A DNA stretch of 9,468 bases, taken from the NCBI GenBank assembly GCA_024653405.1, contig JANLGB010000063.1, forward strand, positions 1 through 9,468. The letters run 5' to 3'. A program made the position numbers and the translations under genes. Positions 1 through 7,300 of this stretch are shown one piece after another. Positions within the stretch are counted from its first letter, which is position 1. Every line of letters starts with the position of its first letter. The notes below the pieces were generated by a model. It was not told where the DNA came from and made no database searches. It saw only the letters and a program-made list of their open reading frames with translations. Source of the DNA: Candidatus Saccharicenans sp. (GTDB taxonomy: Bacteria; Acidobacteriota; Aminicenantia; Aminicenantales; Saccharicenantaceae).

Positions 1-603
1 AACCCAGGCGCCATCAAGGTCATAAACTGAAATGACTTCCTGGAGCTGTGGAATGAGCAGCCGATCAACGTACGGGCCGAAAACAGAAGTGGCGTTGGGG
101 TCGCGCTTGCCCTCGGCGTCAATCCTGGCCCAGTCCGGATGTTCCTCAATAGCCTTAGAATCCCAGACTCCGGAGTAATGGATGTAAAGACCGACGCCCC
201 TGTCGCGGGTTGCTTTTCTCCAGATGGCCAGGGAATCCTTGACTAGGCCTGGAGCCGGCCAACCCACTTTCGTCGGGTACCCGGCATAACCCGGATGTCC
301 CTTGCAATCGTACTGGACGTAATCCGGTTGGACTCGGTCAAGAAGCTCGGTAATATTTTCCTCACTGATGTCAGCGCCAAGTTCAGTGTCGGAGGCATTC
401 GGGTGAAGGTCAAAATGCAGCCCGAAAAATGATTGGCTTCGGGGCAAAGGACATTTGTTATTCAGGGTCTCTTGGGCTTTAGCCGCTGTCTCAATTTTTG
501 CAGTTTCTTTTTTTGTCTCGCAGCCATTGAAAAAGGTCAGGCAGGTGAAAATTGCCAAAATAGGAATAATAGCAGCCGTGGTAAGATTTGAAGCTCGGTC
601 CAT
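1..603 (-). CDS. Lipoprotein glycosidase, alpha-L-fucosidase/GH29-like (partial, N-terminus only)
   Basis: Reading leftwards from 603 the frame is open for 201 codons to the window edge, so the C-terminus and stop are missing. Residues 1-28 form a lipoprotein signal: a short basic start, a hydrophobic run of about 18 residues (TTAAIIPILAIFTCLTFF) and a lipobox-like FNGC with Cys28 as the lipid site, then a Lys/Glu/Ala-rich tether to about residue 50. The mature part carries motifs such as FGLHFDLHPN, PDYVQYDCKGHPGYAGYP, GVGLYIHYSGVWD and YDLDGAWV, which I associate with TIM-barrel glycosidases annotated as alpha-L-fucosidase or related putative glycosyl hydrolases. The catalytic residues would lie just beyond the edge. 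The start at 603 is preferred because GAGG lies 5 bases upstream and gives a proper signal peptide. In-frame ATGs at 669 and 684 would add up to 27 poorly fitting residues. The family call is from remembered similarity; substrate is unknown. Confidence 0.8.
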   Translation of the reverse strand, partial: MDRASNLTTAAIIPILAIFTCLTFFNGCETKKETAKIETAAKAQETLNNKCPLPRSQSFFGLHFDLHPNASDTELGADISEENITELLDRVQPDYVQYDCKGHPGYAGYPTKVGWPAPGLVKDSLAIWRKATRDRGVGLYIHYSGVWDSKAIEEHPDWARIDAEGKRDPNATSVFGPYVDRLLIPQLQEVISVYDLDGAWV

Positions 604-717
604 GTTTGCCTCTGAATTGAGCGCAGGCGGGGCAAAACTTTTTCTTAAATTCCAGGCCCTTATATTCATTTTTATACCCTTCATAATCGGGACGCCTTTC
701 CCGCTTAAAAGTATCTA

Positions 718-723
718 ATTATA
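718..723 (-). promoter_or_regulatory. Candidate -10 box (TATAAT) for the lipoprotein glycosidase
   Basis: On the minus strand a perfect TATAAT lies about 115 bases upstream of the ATG at 603. No good -35 hexamer stands 16-18 bases further upstream (TTGCCT is 22 away), so this is a -10-only prediction. A small hairpin, CGGGA/TCCCG at 688-703, falls in the implied leader. Confidence 0.35.
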
Positions 724-954
724 AAAATCCGAACGGAAGCTACAGAGGCAAAACACTGCCGGATTGTTCAAAGTTATTGAAGAATGATCTTTTGCAGATA
801 ATTTAACCGATTCCAGCCTCTTATCCAGCAATTTTTCAGGGGACTGATAAATATGGCGCAACGACACCACCAGCCGGCCTGCCTTTCTTTCAGTAGGAAC
901 GAGTATAAAACCACCCCAGAAGCCAAGTCAATTTTTATTTCATTTTTTTCAACC

Positions 955-984
955 TTGACAGCAAAATCGAGAGCAGGATACTAT
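955..984 (+). promoter_or_regulatory. Sigma70-like promoter of the aminotransferase gene
   Basis: A perfect -35 TTGACA (955-960), an 18-base spacer and a -10 TACTAT (979-984, 4 of 6 matches) predict a start near 991 and a leader of about 78 bases. It is one of the two best promoter matches in the window. The leader carries a run of seven G (1011-1017) that can pair with CCCCC at 1046-1050, just before the ribosome binding site. Confidence 0.65.
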
Positions 985-1057
985 GGCGGCATAATGAGAA
1001 AAAAATTCGAGGGGGGGAACTTTGCCTGATCAACAGCAAAATCAGCCCCCTTTTGGG

Positions 1058-1064
1058 AAGGAGG
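1058..1064 (+). promoter_or_regulatory. Ribosome binding site of the aminotransferase
   Basis: AAGGAGG (1058-1064) stands 4 bases before ATG 1069. It is a near-perfect Shine-Dalgarno sequence and fixes the start so that the twin-arginine motif falls at residues 4-5. Confidence 0.75.
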
Positions 1065-1068
1065 AAAA

Positions 1069-2364
1069 ATGTTAAATCGGCGTGAGTTTTTAAGAAGCTG
1101 TGCGGCCGGAGTCGGGCTGGTGGCCATAACTCCGGAAGAAGCCCTGGAAAATATCCTGGCCCTCGGCCGAGAAACAGCCGGCCTGAGCCCCGAGGATGTG
1201 GCCAGGGATGAAGATTTCTGGTTCCAGGTGCGCATGGCTTTTACTGAAGACCGCAACATAATCAACCTGAACCAGGGAACCATCCAGCCCGGTTTGCGCC
1301 TCGTCCAGGATGCCGTTCGCCGGCACAGCGAATTCTCGGGCAACGCCGGCTGGCACTCCATGGCCGTGCTGAACAAGGAGATTGAGAGCTGCCGCCGCCG
1401 GCTGGGCTCTCATCTGGGCTGCGACCCGGAAGAGCTGGTCATCTGTCGGGGCGGAAGTGAAGCCGGCCAGATTGTGTTGCTCGGCCTTGACCTCAAGCGC
1501 GGCGATGAAGTCATCACCACCAACCAGGATTACCCGCGGTTGATAGCCGCCCTGAGACAGCGCGAGAAACGAGAAGGCATCGTGCTGAAGATGGTCAAGC
1601 TGCCGGCCCCGCCCGTCCCGCTCGACCAGTTTTACAACCTGGTGGCCGAGCAGGTCACCCCGCGCACCAGGGCCATCCTGGTCTGTCATTTGACCCATTA
1701 CACCGGTCAGATGGCCCCGGTGAGACGTCTGGCCGACCTCTGCCGCTCCAAGGGCATCGAGTTGGTTGTGGACGGTGCTCACGGGTTCATGCACTTCCCC
1801 TTCAAGCTGGCTGACCTCGGCTGCGATTATTACACCGCCAGTCTACACAAATGGACCATGGCCCCACCAGGGAACGGGATGGTACGCATTCCCAGGGACC
1901 GCATCCCGAAACTCTGGCCGTTGACTCCACCTTGGACTGATACCCTGAATGACATCCGCCGCTTTGAAGATGTGGGGACTCGCTCGCCGGCTAACCGCGT
2001 GGCCATTGCCGAAGCCCTGACCTTCAACGAAGGAATCGGCCTTGAGAGAAAAGCGGCACGTCTGCGCTACCTCAAAGACCGCTGGGCCAACCGCCTGAAG
2101 CAGTATCCGAAGGTTAAGTTTTACTCCAACCTGGACCCGGCTGAATCCTGCGGCCTGGCCACCTTCGGCATTGAAGGCCTCGACATGGGGAAACTTACCG
2201 AATACCTGCTGGACAAGCATGGAATTGTGGCTTCCCATATCACCCACCCGGATGGTCTGGTGGACGGCATCAGAATTGTGGTCAACGTCTCGCTTTCGGT
2301 TAAAGAGATTGACTACTTCGCCGACGTGGTGGAAGAGGTCGTCAAGAAGGGCAAAATCGCCTGA
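1069..2364 (+). CDS. Tat-signal class V aminotransferase, isopenicillin-N-epimerase-like (PLP, fold type I)
   Basis: The protein has 431 residues, a normal length for the class V aminotransferase family (CefD/NifS-like). Seen directly: an N-terminal twin-arginine motif NRREFLRS followed by a short apolar stretch, typical of proteins exported folded through Tat; the substrate-entry region INLNQGTIQPG; VDGAH, with Asp235 expected to hold the pyridine nitrogen of PLP; SLHKW, with Lys261 as the expected Schiff-base lysine; and GIRIVVN near the end with Arg402 as candidate carboxylate binder. The family includes epimerases, desulfurases, lyases and transaminases, and the real substrate cannot be read from the sequence. 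Relatives with this layout are commonly annotated 'isopenicillin N epimerase', which should not be taken literally without beta-lactam genes nearby. It is followed 52 bases later by a ferritin-like gene. The Tat cleavage site is unclear, so the protein could stay membrane-tethered. Confidence 0.88.
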   Translation: MLNRREFLRSCAAGVGLVAITPEEALENILALGRETAGLSPEDVARDEDFWFQVRMAFTEDRNIINLNQGTIQPGLRLVQDAVRRHSEFSGNAGWHSMAVLNKEIESCRRRLGSHLGCDPEELVICRGGSEAGQIVLLGLDLKRGDEVITTNQDYPRLIAALRQREKREGIVLKMVKLPAPPVPLDQFYNLVAEQVTPRTRAILVCHLTHYTGQMAPVRRLADLCRSKGIELVVDGAHGFMHFPFKLADLGCDYYTASLHKWTMAPPGNGMVRIPRDRIPKLWPLTPPWTDTLNDIRRFEDVGTRSPANRVAIAEALTFNEGIGLERKAARLRYLKDRWANRLKQYPKVKFYSNLDPAESCGLATFGIEGLDMGKLTEYLLDKHGIVASHITHPDGLVDGIRIVVNVSLSVKEIDYFADVVEEVVKKGKIA

Positions 2365-2368
2365 AAAA

Positions 2369-2397
2369 TTGACATTATTGCGGCCAGAGTGTAGAAA
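2369..2397 (+). promoter_or_regulatory. Possible internal promoter for the ferritin-like gene
   Basis: In the 52-base gap after the aminotransferase stop, TTGACA (2369-2374) and TAGAAA (2392-2397) are 17 bases apart. That is a perfect -35, optimal spacing and a 4/6 -10. The start would fall near 2404, just before the ribosome binding site, so the second gene could be transcribed alone as well as by readthrough. Confidence 0.45.
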
Positions 2398-2416
2398 AGA
2401 AGTGAAAGGATGGGTC

Positions 2417-2911
2417 ATGGACGTATCAAAATATTCACTTAAAGACTTATTGCTTACTGCCCTGAAGAGCGAAATTGAAGCCAGGGACTTTTATAAAAAC
2501 CTGGCCGGGCCAGTGGAAAACTACTTCCTTAAGGACCGGATTCTCTTTCTCTCGGCCGAGGAGGAAAAGCACCGGCAGGCTTTTGAGAAAATGTATCAAC
2601 AACAGTTTCCCGGCGAGAAGCTGGTGCTGCCAGAAAAAAGCCCGGTGCCGCTTCCCGGACTGAAGATAGAAAAAGAAACAGTGCCGATAAGCGAGGTTTT
2701 CTTTGTAGGCATGCAGGCGGAAAAAGCTGCCCACGATTTTTACCTCGAAATAGCAAAGCATTTTCCGATTGAATCTGAACAGCACAAGCTGCTGCGGTAC
2801 ATCGCTTCCATGGAGATGGGACATTATCACCTGCTGAATATAGAGCGGGAAAACGCCCTGCGCACCGAAGACTTCGAGGTGACTCTGCCGATGGTCCACG
2901 TCGGCCCCTGA
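2417..2911 (+). CDS. Ferritin-like (rubrerythrin-type) diiron protein
   Basis: This 164-residue cytoplasmic protein has no signal peptide. It has the four-helix layout of the rubrerythrin family, with two half-sites that look alike: EIEARDFY near the start and EKAAHDFY in the third helix. The expected iron ligands are all present: Glu19, Glu49 with His52 (ExxH), Glu102, and Glu133 with His136 (ExxH). There is no C-terminal rubredoxin domain with paired Cys, so it is an erythrin-only form. Such proteins reduce peroxide or handle iron and oxygen in anaerobes; that role is inferred. ATG 2417 is chosen because AAGGA ends 6 bases upstream and the ligand helix then begins normally. The same frame stays open upstream to 2171, but that part overlaps the aminotransferase and has no family character. 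It may form an operon with the gene upstream. Confidence 0.85.
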   Translation: MDVSKYSLKDLLLTALKSEIEARDFYKNLAGPVENYFLKDRILFLSAEEEKHRQAFEKMYQQQFPGEKLVLPEKSPVPLPGLKIEKETVPISEVFFVGMQAEKAAHDFYLEIAKHFPIESEQHKLLRYIASMEMGHYHLLNIERENALRTEDFEVTLPMVHVGP

Positions 2912-2918
2912 AAAGGGG
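2905..2918 (+). other. Small GNRA-type hairpin at the ferritin-like stop codon
   Basis: CCCCT-GAAA-AGGGG is a perfect 5-bp stem with a GAAA tetraloop, and the TGA stop (2909-2911) is part of it. No T-tract follows, so it is not a standard intrinsic terminator. The same G run could instead pair with CCCC at 2934-2937. Confidence 0.4.
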
Positions 2919-3287
2919 GACACAATACTCATTCCCCAATTTTCTGCGCCTGTTGATTAGAATAATTATCTTATCTATCAATCTGTTCTATCTTCTGGTC
3001 CATTCTATAAAGCCGTAAGTATCTTTTAGGACTTCAATAATCTCACCCCATTTACGCTCTTAATTCACATGGCCACTTTTCTGCCATATGAAAAAATAAA
3101 CGTCACGGCTGTTATTCGCCATAAAAGACACAACTGAACTCTCAGTTAGTGAATCAACCGACCTATCGCCCTGCTTAGGCCAAAACGGAAAAGCTTAAAT
3201 TGAAAAAGCCCACCTCTATGAAAGACCGACGCCCTCATCTCTTGTCTCTCACCCAACTGGACAGGCAGAAACTTGCCCCGGCCAAAG
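2912..3287. other. Non-coding gap between convergent genes; possible mobile-element relic
   Basis: 376 bases lie between the convergent ferritin-like and outer-membrane genes. At 2915-2937 a sequence beginning GGGGGACACAATACTCATT recalls a motif often found beside IS200/REP-type transposase genes, but no transposase is present. On the minus strand at about 2994-3065 a short frame (GEIIEVLKDTYGFIEW...) looks protein-like and is broken by stops. A dyad AACTGA-ACTC-TCAGTT lies at 3132-3147. No clear T-tailed terminator for either gene is seen. Confidence 0.4.
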
Positions 3288-4034
3288 TTAGAAAGTAAAG
3301 GTTAGCCCGGCGCTTAAATAATGAAGCAAAGAGAAATTATAAACTTCCTCCACGTCAGCCCCACCTTCCAGGATGCGGTAGCCGAACTTGAGGGACAGGT
3401 TATCCTTAACCTTCCATTGAAGAGCCAGCAGAAAATCTTCGGCCCGACCCTGCTTGGCCACCGCCCCATCGCCTTCCAGCAGCAGTCCCCACCGGTCGTG
3501 GAACTGCCAGAAGACACGGAGGTTGATGAGTGGAACAAAGCCTAGGTTGGTCTTGGTTGAGGAAAGCCCGCCGCCTTCAATTTTAATGGCCGCGTCCCTG
3601 AGCTTGGCCGTCAGCCCGGCACCCACCTGCCACCTGCCCTTTCTTATAAAATCATAGCGATAGGTTAAACGGTAGGAATTAAACTTGAATCGGCCGCGGA
3701 GGGGAGTACCGGCCGGGAAAAGCTCCTCGTAGAAAAAAATCGGGCGGTCAAGAGTGCCCGCGGCCCTCAGAGTTAAGGGCGCGACCAAGACAGAAACTGT
3801 ATGCTTCGACTTCCACTGATAGCCAGCCCGCAGTCGGAAAAAGTAGGCGGGGTCAGTCTTCAACTCTTCCGAAAGAGAGAAGCGGGTCCCAATGTCCCGG
3901 GGAATCGCAACATCATTGTATCCGCTCAGAACCGCCCCGTTCTCCAGGTCCACGAACCACTGCCCGAAAGACAGGCGAGCAGTCCCCAAAAGCACGGCCC
4001 CAGCTAGCAATATAAAAATGAGCCCTCTTTTCAT
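3288..4034 (-). CDS. Outer-membrane beta-barrel protein, function unknown
   Basis: The 248-residue product starts with a clear Sec signal peptide (MKRGLIFILLAGAVLLGTA..., likely cleaved after SFG at residue 24). After it come alternating polar/apolar strands such as FFRLRAGYQW, TVSVLVAPLTL, YRLTYRYDF, WQVGAGLTAKL, WGLLLEGDGAV, FLLALQWKV and LSLKFGYRI. The chain ends LSAGLTFTF, with a terminal Phe as required for BAM-dependent outer-membrane insertion. The size suggests a small barrel of 8-10 strands. I see no lipobox, plug or peptidoglycan-binding domain. The ATG at 4034 is preceded by AAAGGA about 9 bases upstream. It is transcribed divergently from the tricorn-like protease and convergently with the ferritin-like gene, so it is probably a single-gene unit. 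No ligand or pathway can be named. Confidence 0.8.
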   Translation of the reverse strand: MKRGLIFILLAGAVLLGTARLSFGQWFVDLENGAVLSGYNDVAIPRDIGTRFSLSEELKTDPAYFFRLRAGYQWKSKHTVSVLVAPLTLRAAGTLDRPIFFYEELFPAGTPLRGRFKFNSYRLTYRYDFIRKGRWQVGAGLTAKLRDAAIKIEGGGLSSTKTNLGFVPLINLRVFWQFHDRWGLLLEGDGAVAKQGRAEDFLLALQWKVKDNLSLKFGYRILEGGADVEEVYNFSLLHYLSAGLTFTF

Positions 4035-4072
4035 CCGATTCGTTCCTTTCTCGCTGATCTTGTTTAATCTTT

Positions 4073-4078
4073 ATTATA
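4073..4078 (-). promoter_or_regulatory. Candidate -10 box for the outer-membrane protein gene
   Basis: A perfect TATAAT on the minus strand lies about 38 bases upstream of ATG 4034, predicting a leader of about 30 bases that contains the ribosome binding site. The -35 at the right distance is poor (TATCTT). Confidence 0.45.
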
Positions 4079-4357
4079 GCCGGCCAGCCTCAAAGAAGAT
4101 AGAGGTGGGACAGTCAGCAAATCAGTTGCCAAACGCCAGAATCTGTTTATCCATCTATTTATGGAAGCCAAGTCATTATTAGAGCAAAAACAGACCATAA
4201 TGCGGCAAGACCACGGCCTCAAGACAGCGGGACAACGGGCGTCCGCTCCAGAAAATGACTTTTATTATGGCTCTAAGGAATAAAAAAAGAATTCTTCCCG
4301 GCACAAACCAGGGTCAGTTGCCCGAATTAAAAGATGTAATGTTGCCAGCAAAAAGAA

Positions 4358-4363
4358 TATAAT
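4358..4363 (+). promoter_or_regulatory. Candidate -10 box for the tricorn-like protease
   Basis: A perfect TATAAT predicts transcription from about 4370. No good -35 is seen at 16-18 bases. A start there leaves only about 4 bases before ATG 4374 but about 28 before GTG 4398, which supports the GTG start. Confidence 0.45.
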
Positions 4364-4385
4364 CGTTCCATAAATGAAAAATCAT

Positions 4386-4391
4386 GGAGGA
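4386..4391 (+). promoter_or_regulatory. Ribosome binding site that selects GTG 4398
   Basis: GGAGGA stands 6 bases before GTG 4398, which is in frame with ATG 4374. Nothing similar precedes the ATG. Starting at GTG also gives a compact signal peptide with the basic NKR at its front. Confidence 0.7.
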
Positions 4392-4397
4392 ATAACC

Positions 4398-7300
4398 GTG
4401 ATAAACAAAAGGATCTTGCTACTTTCTTTCTGCCTAATTCTCTTCGTGCTGGTCTCCTCTGGGTTGGCCATAAACACCAAAGACACGGCCTTCCTAAACA
4501 GGCCGGCCGTCGGCACCGATAAAATTGCCTTTGTCTATGCCGGGAACCTGTGGATGGCCGACCTCGACGGCAAAAACCCCCGCCAGCTGACCATAGAAGC
4601 CGAGGTGGTCAACCTGCCGGTTTTCTCGCCTGACGGCAAGTGGATTGCTTTTAGCGCCCAGCGCGACGGAAATATTGACCTGTATCTGATCCCAGCTGAA
4701 GGCGGGCAGTCCCGTCGCCTGACCTGGCACCCCGGACCGGACCTGGTCCAGGACTTCAGTCCCTGCGGTAAGAAAATCCTTTTTACCTCAACCAGGACTG
4801 CTTATGTCCGCGGAGCCAGCAACCTTTTCATGATTTCAATTGAGGGTGGCTTTCCGGAGCAGGTCCCGATTCCGTACGTTTACCGGGCCAAAATCTCGCC
4901 CGATGGCCAGTACCTTGCCTACAATCACTTCCCAGATGCCTTCCGGCAATGGAAGAACTATCGCGGCGGGCGCAACTCCATCATCACCATTTTCAACAGA
5001 AAAAATAACACTATCGAGAAAATCCCCCAGCCTGAGGGGCGCTGCAATGACCTTGACCCCGTCTGGTCTGAAGATAAGCTTTACTTCCTGTCCGACCGTA
5101 ACGGCGAATTTAATCTTTTTAGTTACGACCCGAAGTCAAAAGAAATCAAGCAGCTCACCAATTATTCTGACTTTCCGATCATAGACGCTTCCGGAAACAA
5201 AGACCGAATCATCTACGAACAGGGCGGCTACCTGCATCTTTTTGAATTCAAATCCGGGAAAAGCCAGCGCCTGGTAATCGGTATTTCTACCGACCTGATT
5301 GAACTGCGCCAGAGGTTCGCCAAAGGCGCCCGTTGGATTCGAAATGCCGACCTGTCGCCTTCCGGGGCCCGGGCGGTCTTTGAATTTCGGGGCGAAATCG
5401 TAACCTTCCCGGCGGAAAAAGGAGATTACCGCAACCTGACCCAGACCACAGCTGTTCATGAGCGCAACCCGGTCTGGTCGCCTGACGGCCGCACCATTGC
5501 CTATTTTTCAGATGAATCTGGGGAATATGAACTTCATCTACGCTCTCAGGAGGGCAAAGGCCCGGTCAGGAAATTCAAACTACCGGGAGCCGGCTTCTAC
5601 GGTTCGGCGGTCTGGTCTCCCGACAGCCAGAAGATTGCCTTTGCTGATAATTCGCTGTCGCTGTTCTGGCTCGACCTTAAAACCGGGGCCATCAAGAAGA
5701 TCGCTTCAGAATATCTCTACGGTCCCGGCCGCCTGAGCGAAATGTACGCGGCCTGGTCCCCCGATTCTAAGTGGATCACTTACACCCTTAACACCCAGAC
5801 CTACATCCAGAAAGTGTTTGTTTATTCGCTGGATAAAGATAAATCCTTTGCCGTCACCGATGGCCTGAGCGAGGTGGCGGAACCGCGCTTCGACCCCAGC
5901 GGAAATTATCTTTATTTCCTGGCTTCAACCGACGCCGGCCCGGTCAAGCAGTGGTTTGATATGTCCAACGCTGACTTGCGGGCCAGCTATTCTCTTTACC
6001 TGGCGGTGCTGAAAAAGGACCTGCCCAACCCGCTGGCCAAGGAGAGCGATGAAGAAAAAGCGGCTGAAAAGAAAGAGGCTGCAGAGACGACACAGGCCAA
6101 GACTCCGGGGAAAACAGAAAAACCTGCCGCCGCTCCTGCCAGGCAGGAAAAACCTGAAACCAAGGCCAGCCCCACAGTGATAGATTTTGAAGGCCTGGAA
6201 TACCGCATAGTGGCCATTCCTGTCCCGCCGGGCAATTACTCCAGCCTGCAGACGGGGGAGGCCGGAAACATCTACTACCTGGAATTCCCCACCCTGCCCC
6301 TGGGGGCCATGTTCTCCCCGGGCACCCGCAGTGCCAAGCTTCACAAGTTCGACCTCAAGACCCGCAAAGACGAAGTGATAATGGAGGGGATAAACAATTA
6401 TTTGATTTCAGCCGACCACAAGAAAATCCTCTACGTGGCTCAAAACACCTGGGGAATTACCAACCTCAGCGCAAAAATCCAGACCGGACAGGGGAAGATA
6501 AACGTAGATTCCATTGAGGTAAAGATAGACCCGCCGGCGGAGTGGAAACAGATTTTCTACGAAGCCTGGAGAATAAACCGTGATTTCTTCTACGACCCCA
6601 ACCTGCACGGCTGCGACTGGCCGGCCATGAAAGCTAAATATGAGAAATTTCTGCCCGAGCTTTCCTGCCGCGACGACCTCAACCGCCTCATCATGTGGAT
6701 GTGCAGCGAGCTGGCGGTCGGTCACCACCGGGGTGGTGGCGGCGATACGCCCTATGAGCGAAAGCGCATCCAGGTCGGCCTGCTGGGCGCCGATTTCGAG
6801 ATTGCCAACGGTCGCTATCGTTTCAAGAAGGTCTACGGCGGGCTGAACTGGAATCCGGAGCTTCGCTCTCCGCTGACTGAACCGGGCGTCAATGTCAAAG
6901 CCGGCGAATACCTGCTCGCAGTGGAGGGACAGGAACTGATTCCACCCGACAACCTTTTCCAATATTTTGAAAACAAAGCCGATAAAATTGTAGAAATCAC
7001 CGTCGGGTCCAGCCCGGACGGCAAGGGCGCTCGCACGCTCAAGGTGGTTCCGGTGGCTGATGACAATGCCCTGCGCAACCGCGACTGGGTTGAGGGAAAC
7101 CTGAAGATAGTGGAAGAAGCAACTGGCGGACGGGTGGCCTATGTTTACGTGCCCAACACCTCAACCCAGGGCTACATGTACTTCAGGCGGTACTTCTTCC
7201 CCCAGGCTTATAAAGACGCCATCATCGTGGATGAAAGGTTCAACGGCGGCGGCTCGGTGGCTGATTACTACATCGATTGGCTCAGCAAACCCTTCATCGC

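Larger units (their letters stand above)
604..1068. other. Intergenic region between divergent genes
   Basis: These 465 bases separate the minus-strand lipoprotein from the plus-strand aminotransferase. They hold the candidate -10 of the former, the promoter and leader of the latter, and A/T-rich sequence with several T runs around 930-950. No coding frame with a plausible product, tRNA or long repeat is visible. The reading frames across it are antisense or compositional. Confidence 0.6.
4035..4397. other. Divergent intergenic region with imperfect dyads
   Basis: These 363 bases separate the outer-membrane gene from the protease start. Candidate -10 boxes point outward at both ends. The middle holds an imperfect inverted repeat: AAGTCATT (4170-4177) with AATGACTT (4254-4261), and GAGC (4182-4185) with GCTC (4245-4248). 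Inside it a smaller hairpin forms from 4226-4233 and 4241-4247 (AGC, bulged G, GGAC / GTCCGCT). No coding frame of note. Confidence 0.45.

Noticed and set aside
455..718. 87-codon hydrophobic frame on the plus strand
   Set aside because: It is antisense to the lipoprotein signal peptide. The reverse complement of a hydrophobic, A/T-rich segment often looks hydrophobic. No ribosome binding site.
1090..1794. 234-codon open frame on the minus strand
   Set aside because: It lies wholly antisense to the aminotransferase, whose motifs and ribosome binding site are clear. It has no family features and its length is explained by the GC-rich codon pattern of the real gene.
2171..2416. Upstream extension of the ferritin-like frame
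   Set aside because: It overlaps the aminotransferase in another frame and is Ser/Trp/Arg-rich without family character. The real start at 2417 has a ribosome binding site.
3132..3147. AACTGA-ACTC-TCAGTT dyad as a terminator
   Set aside because: The stem is only 6 bp with low GC and no T-tract on either strand. It may be a protein site or chance.
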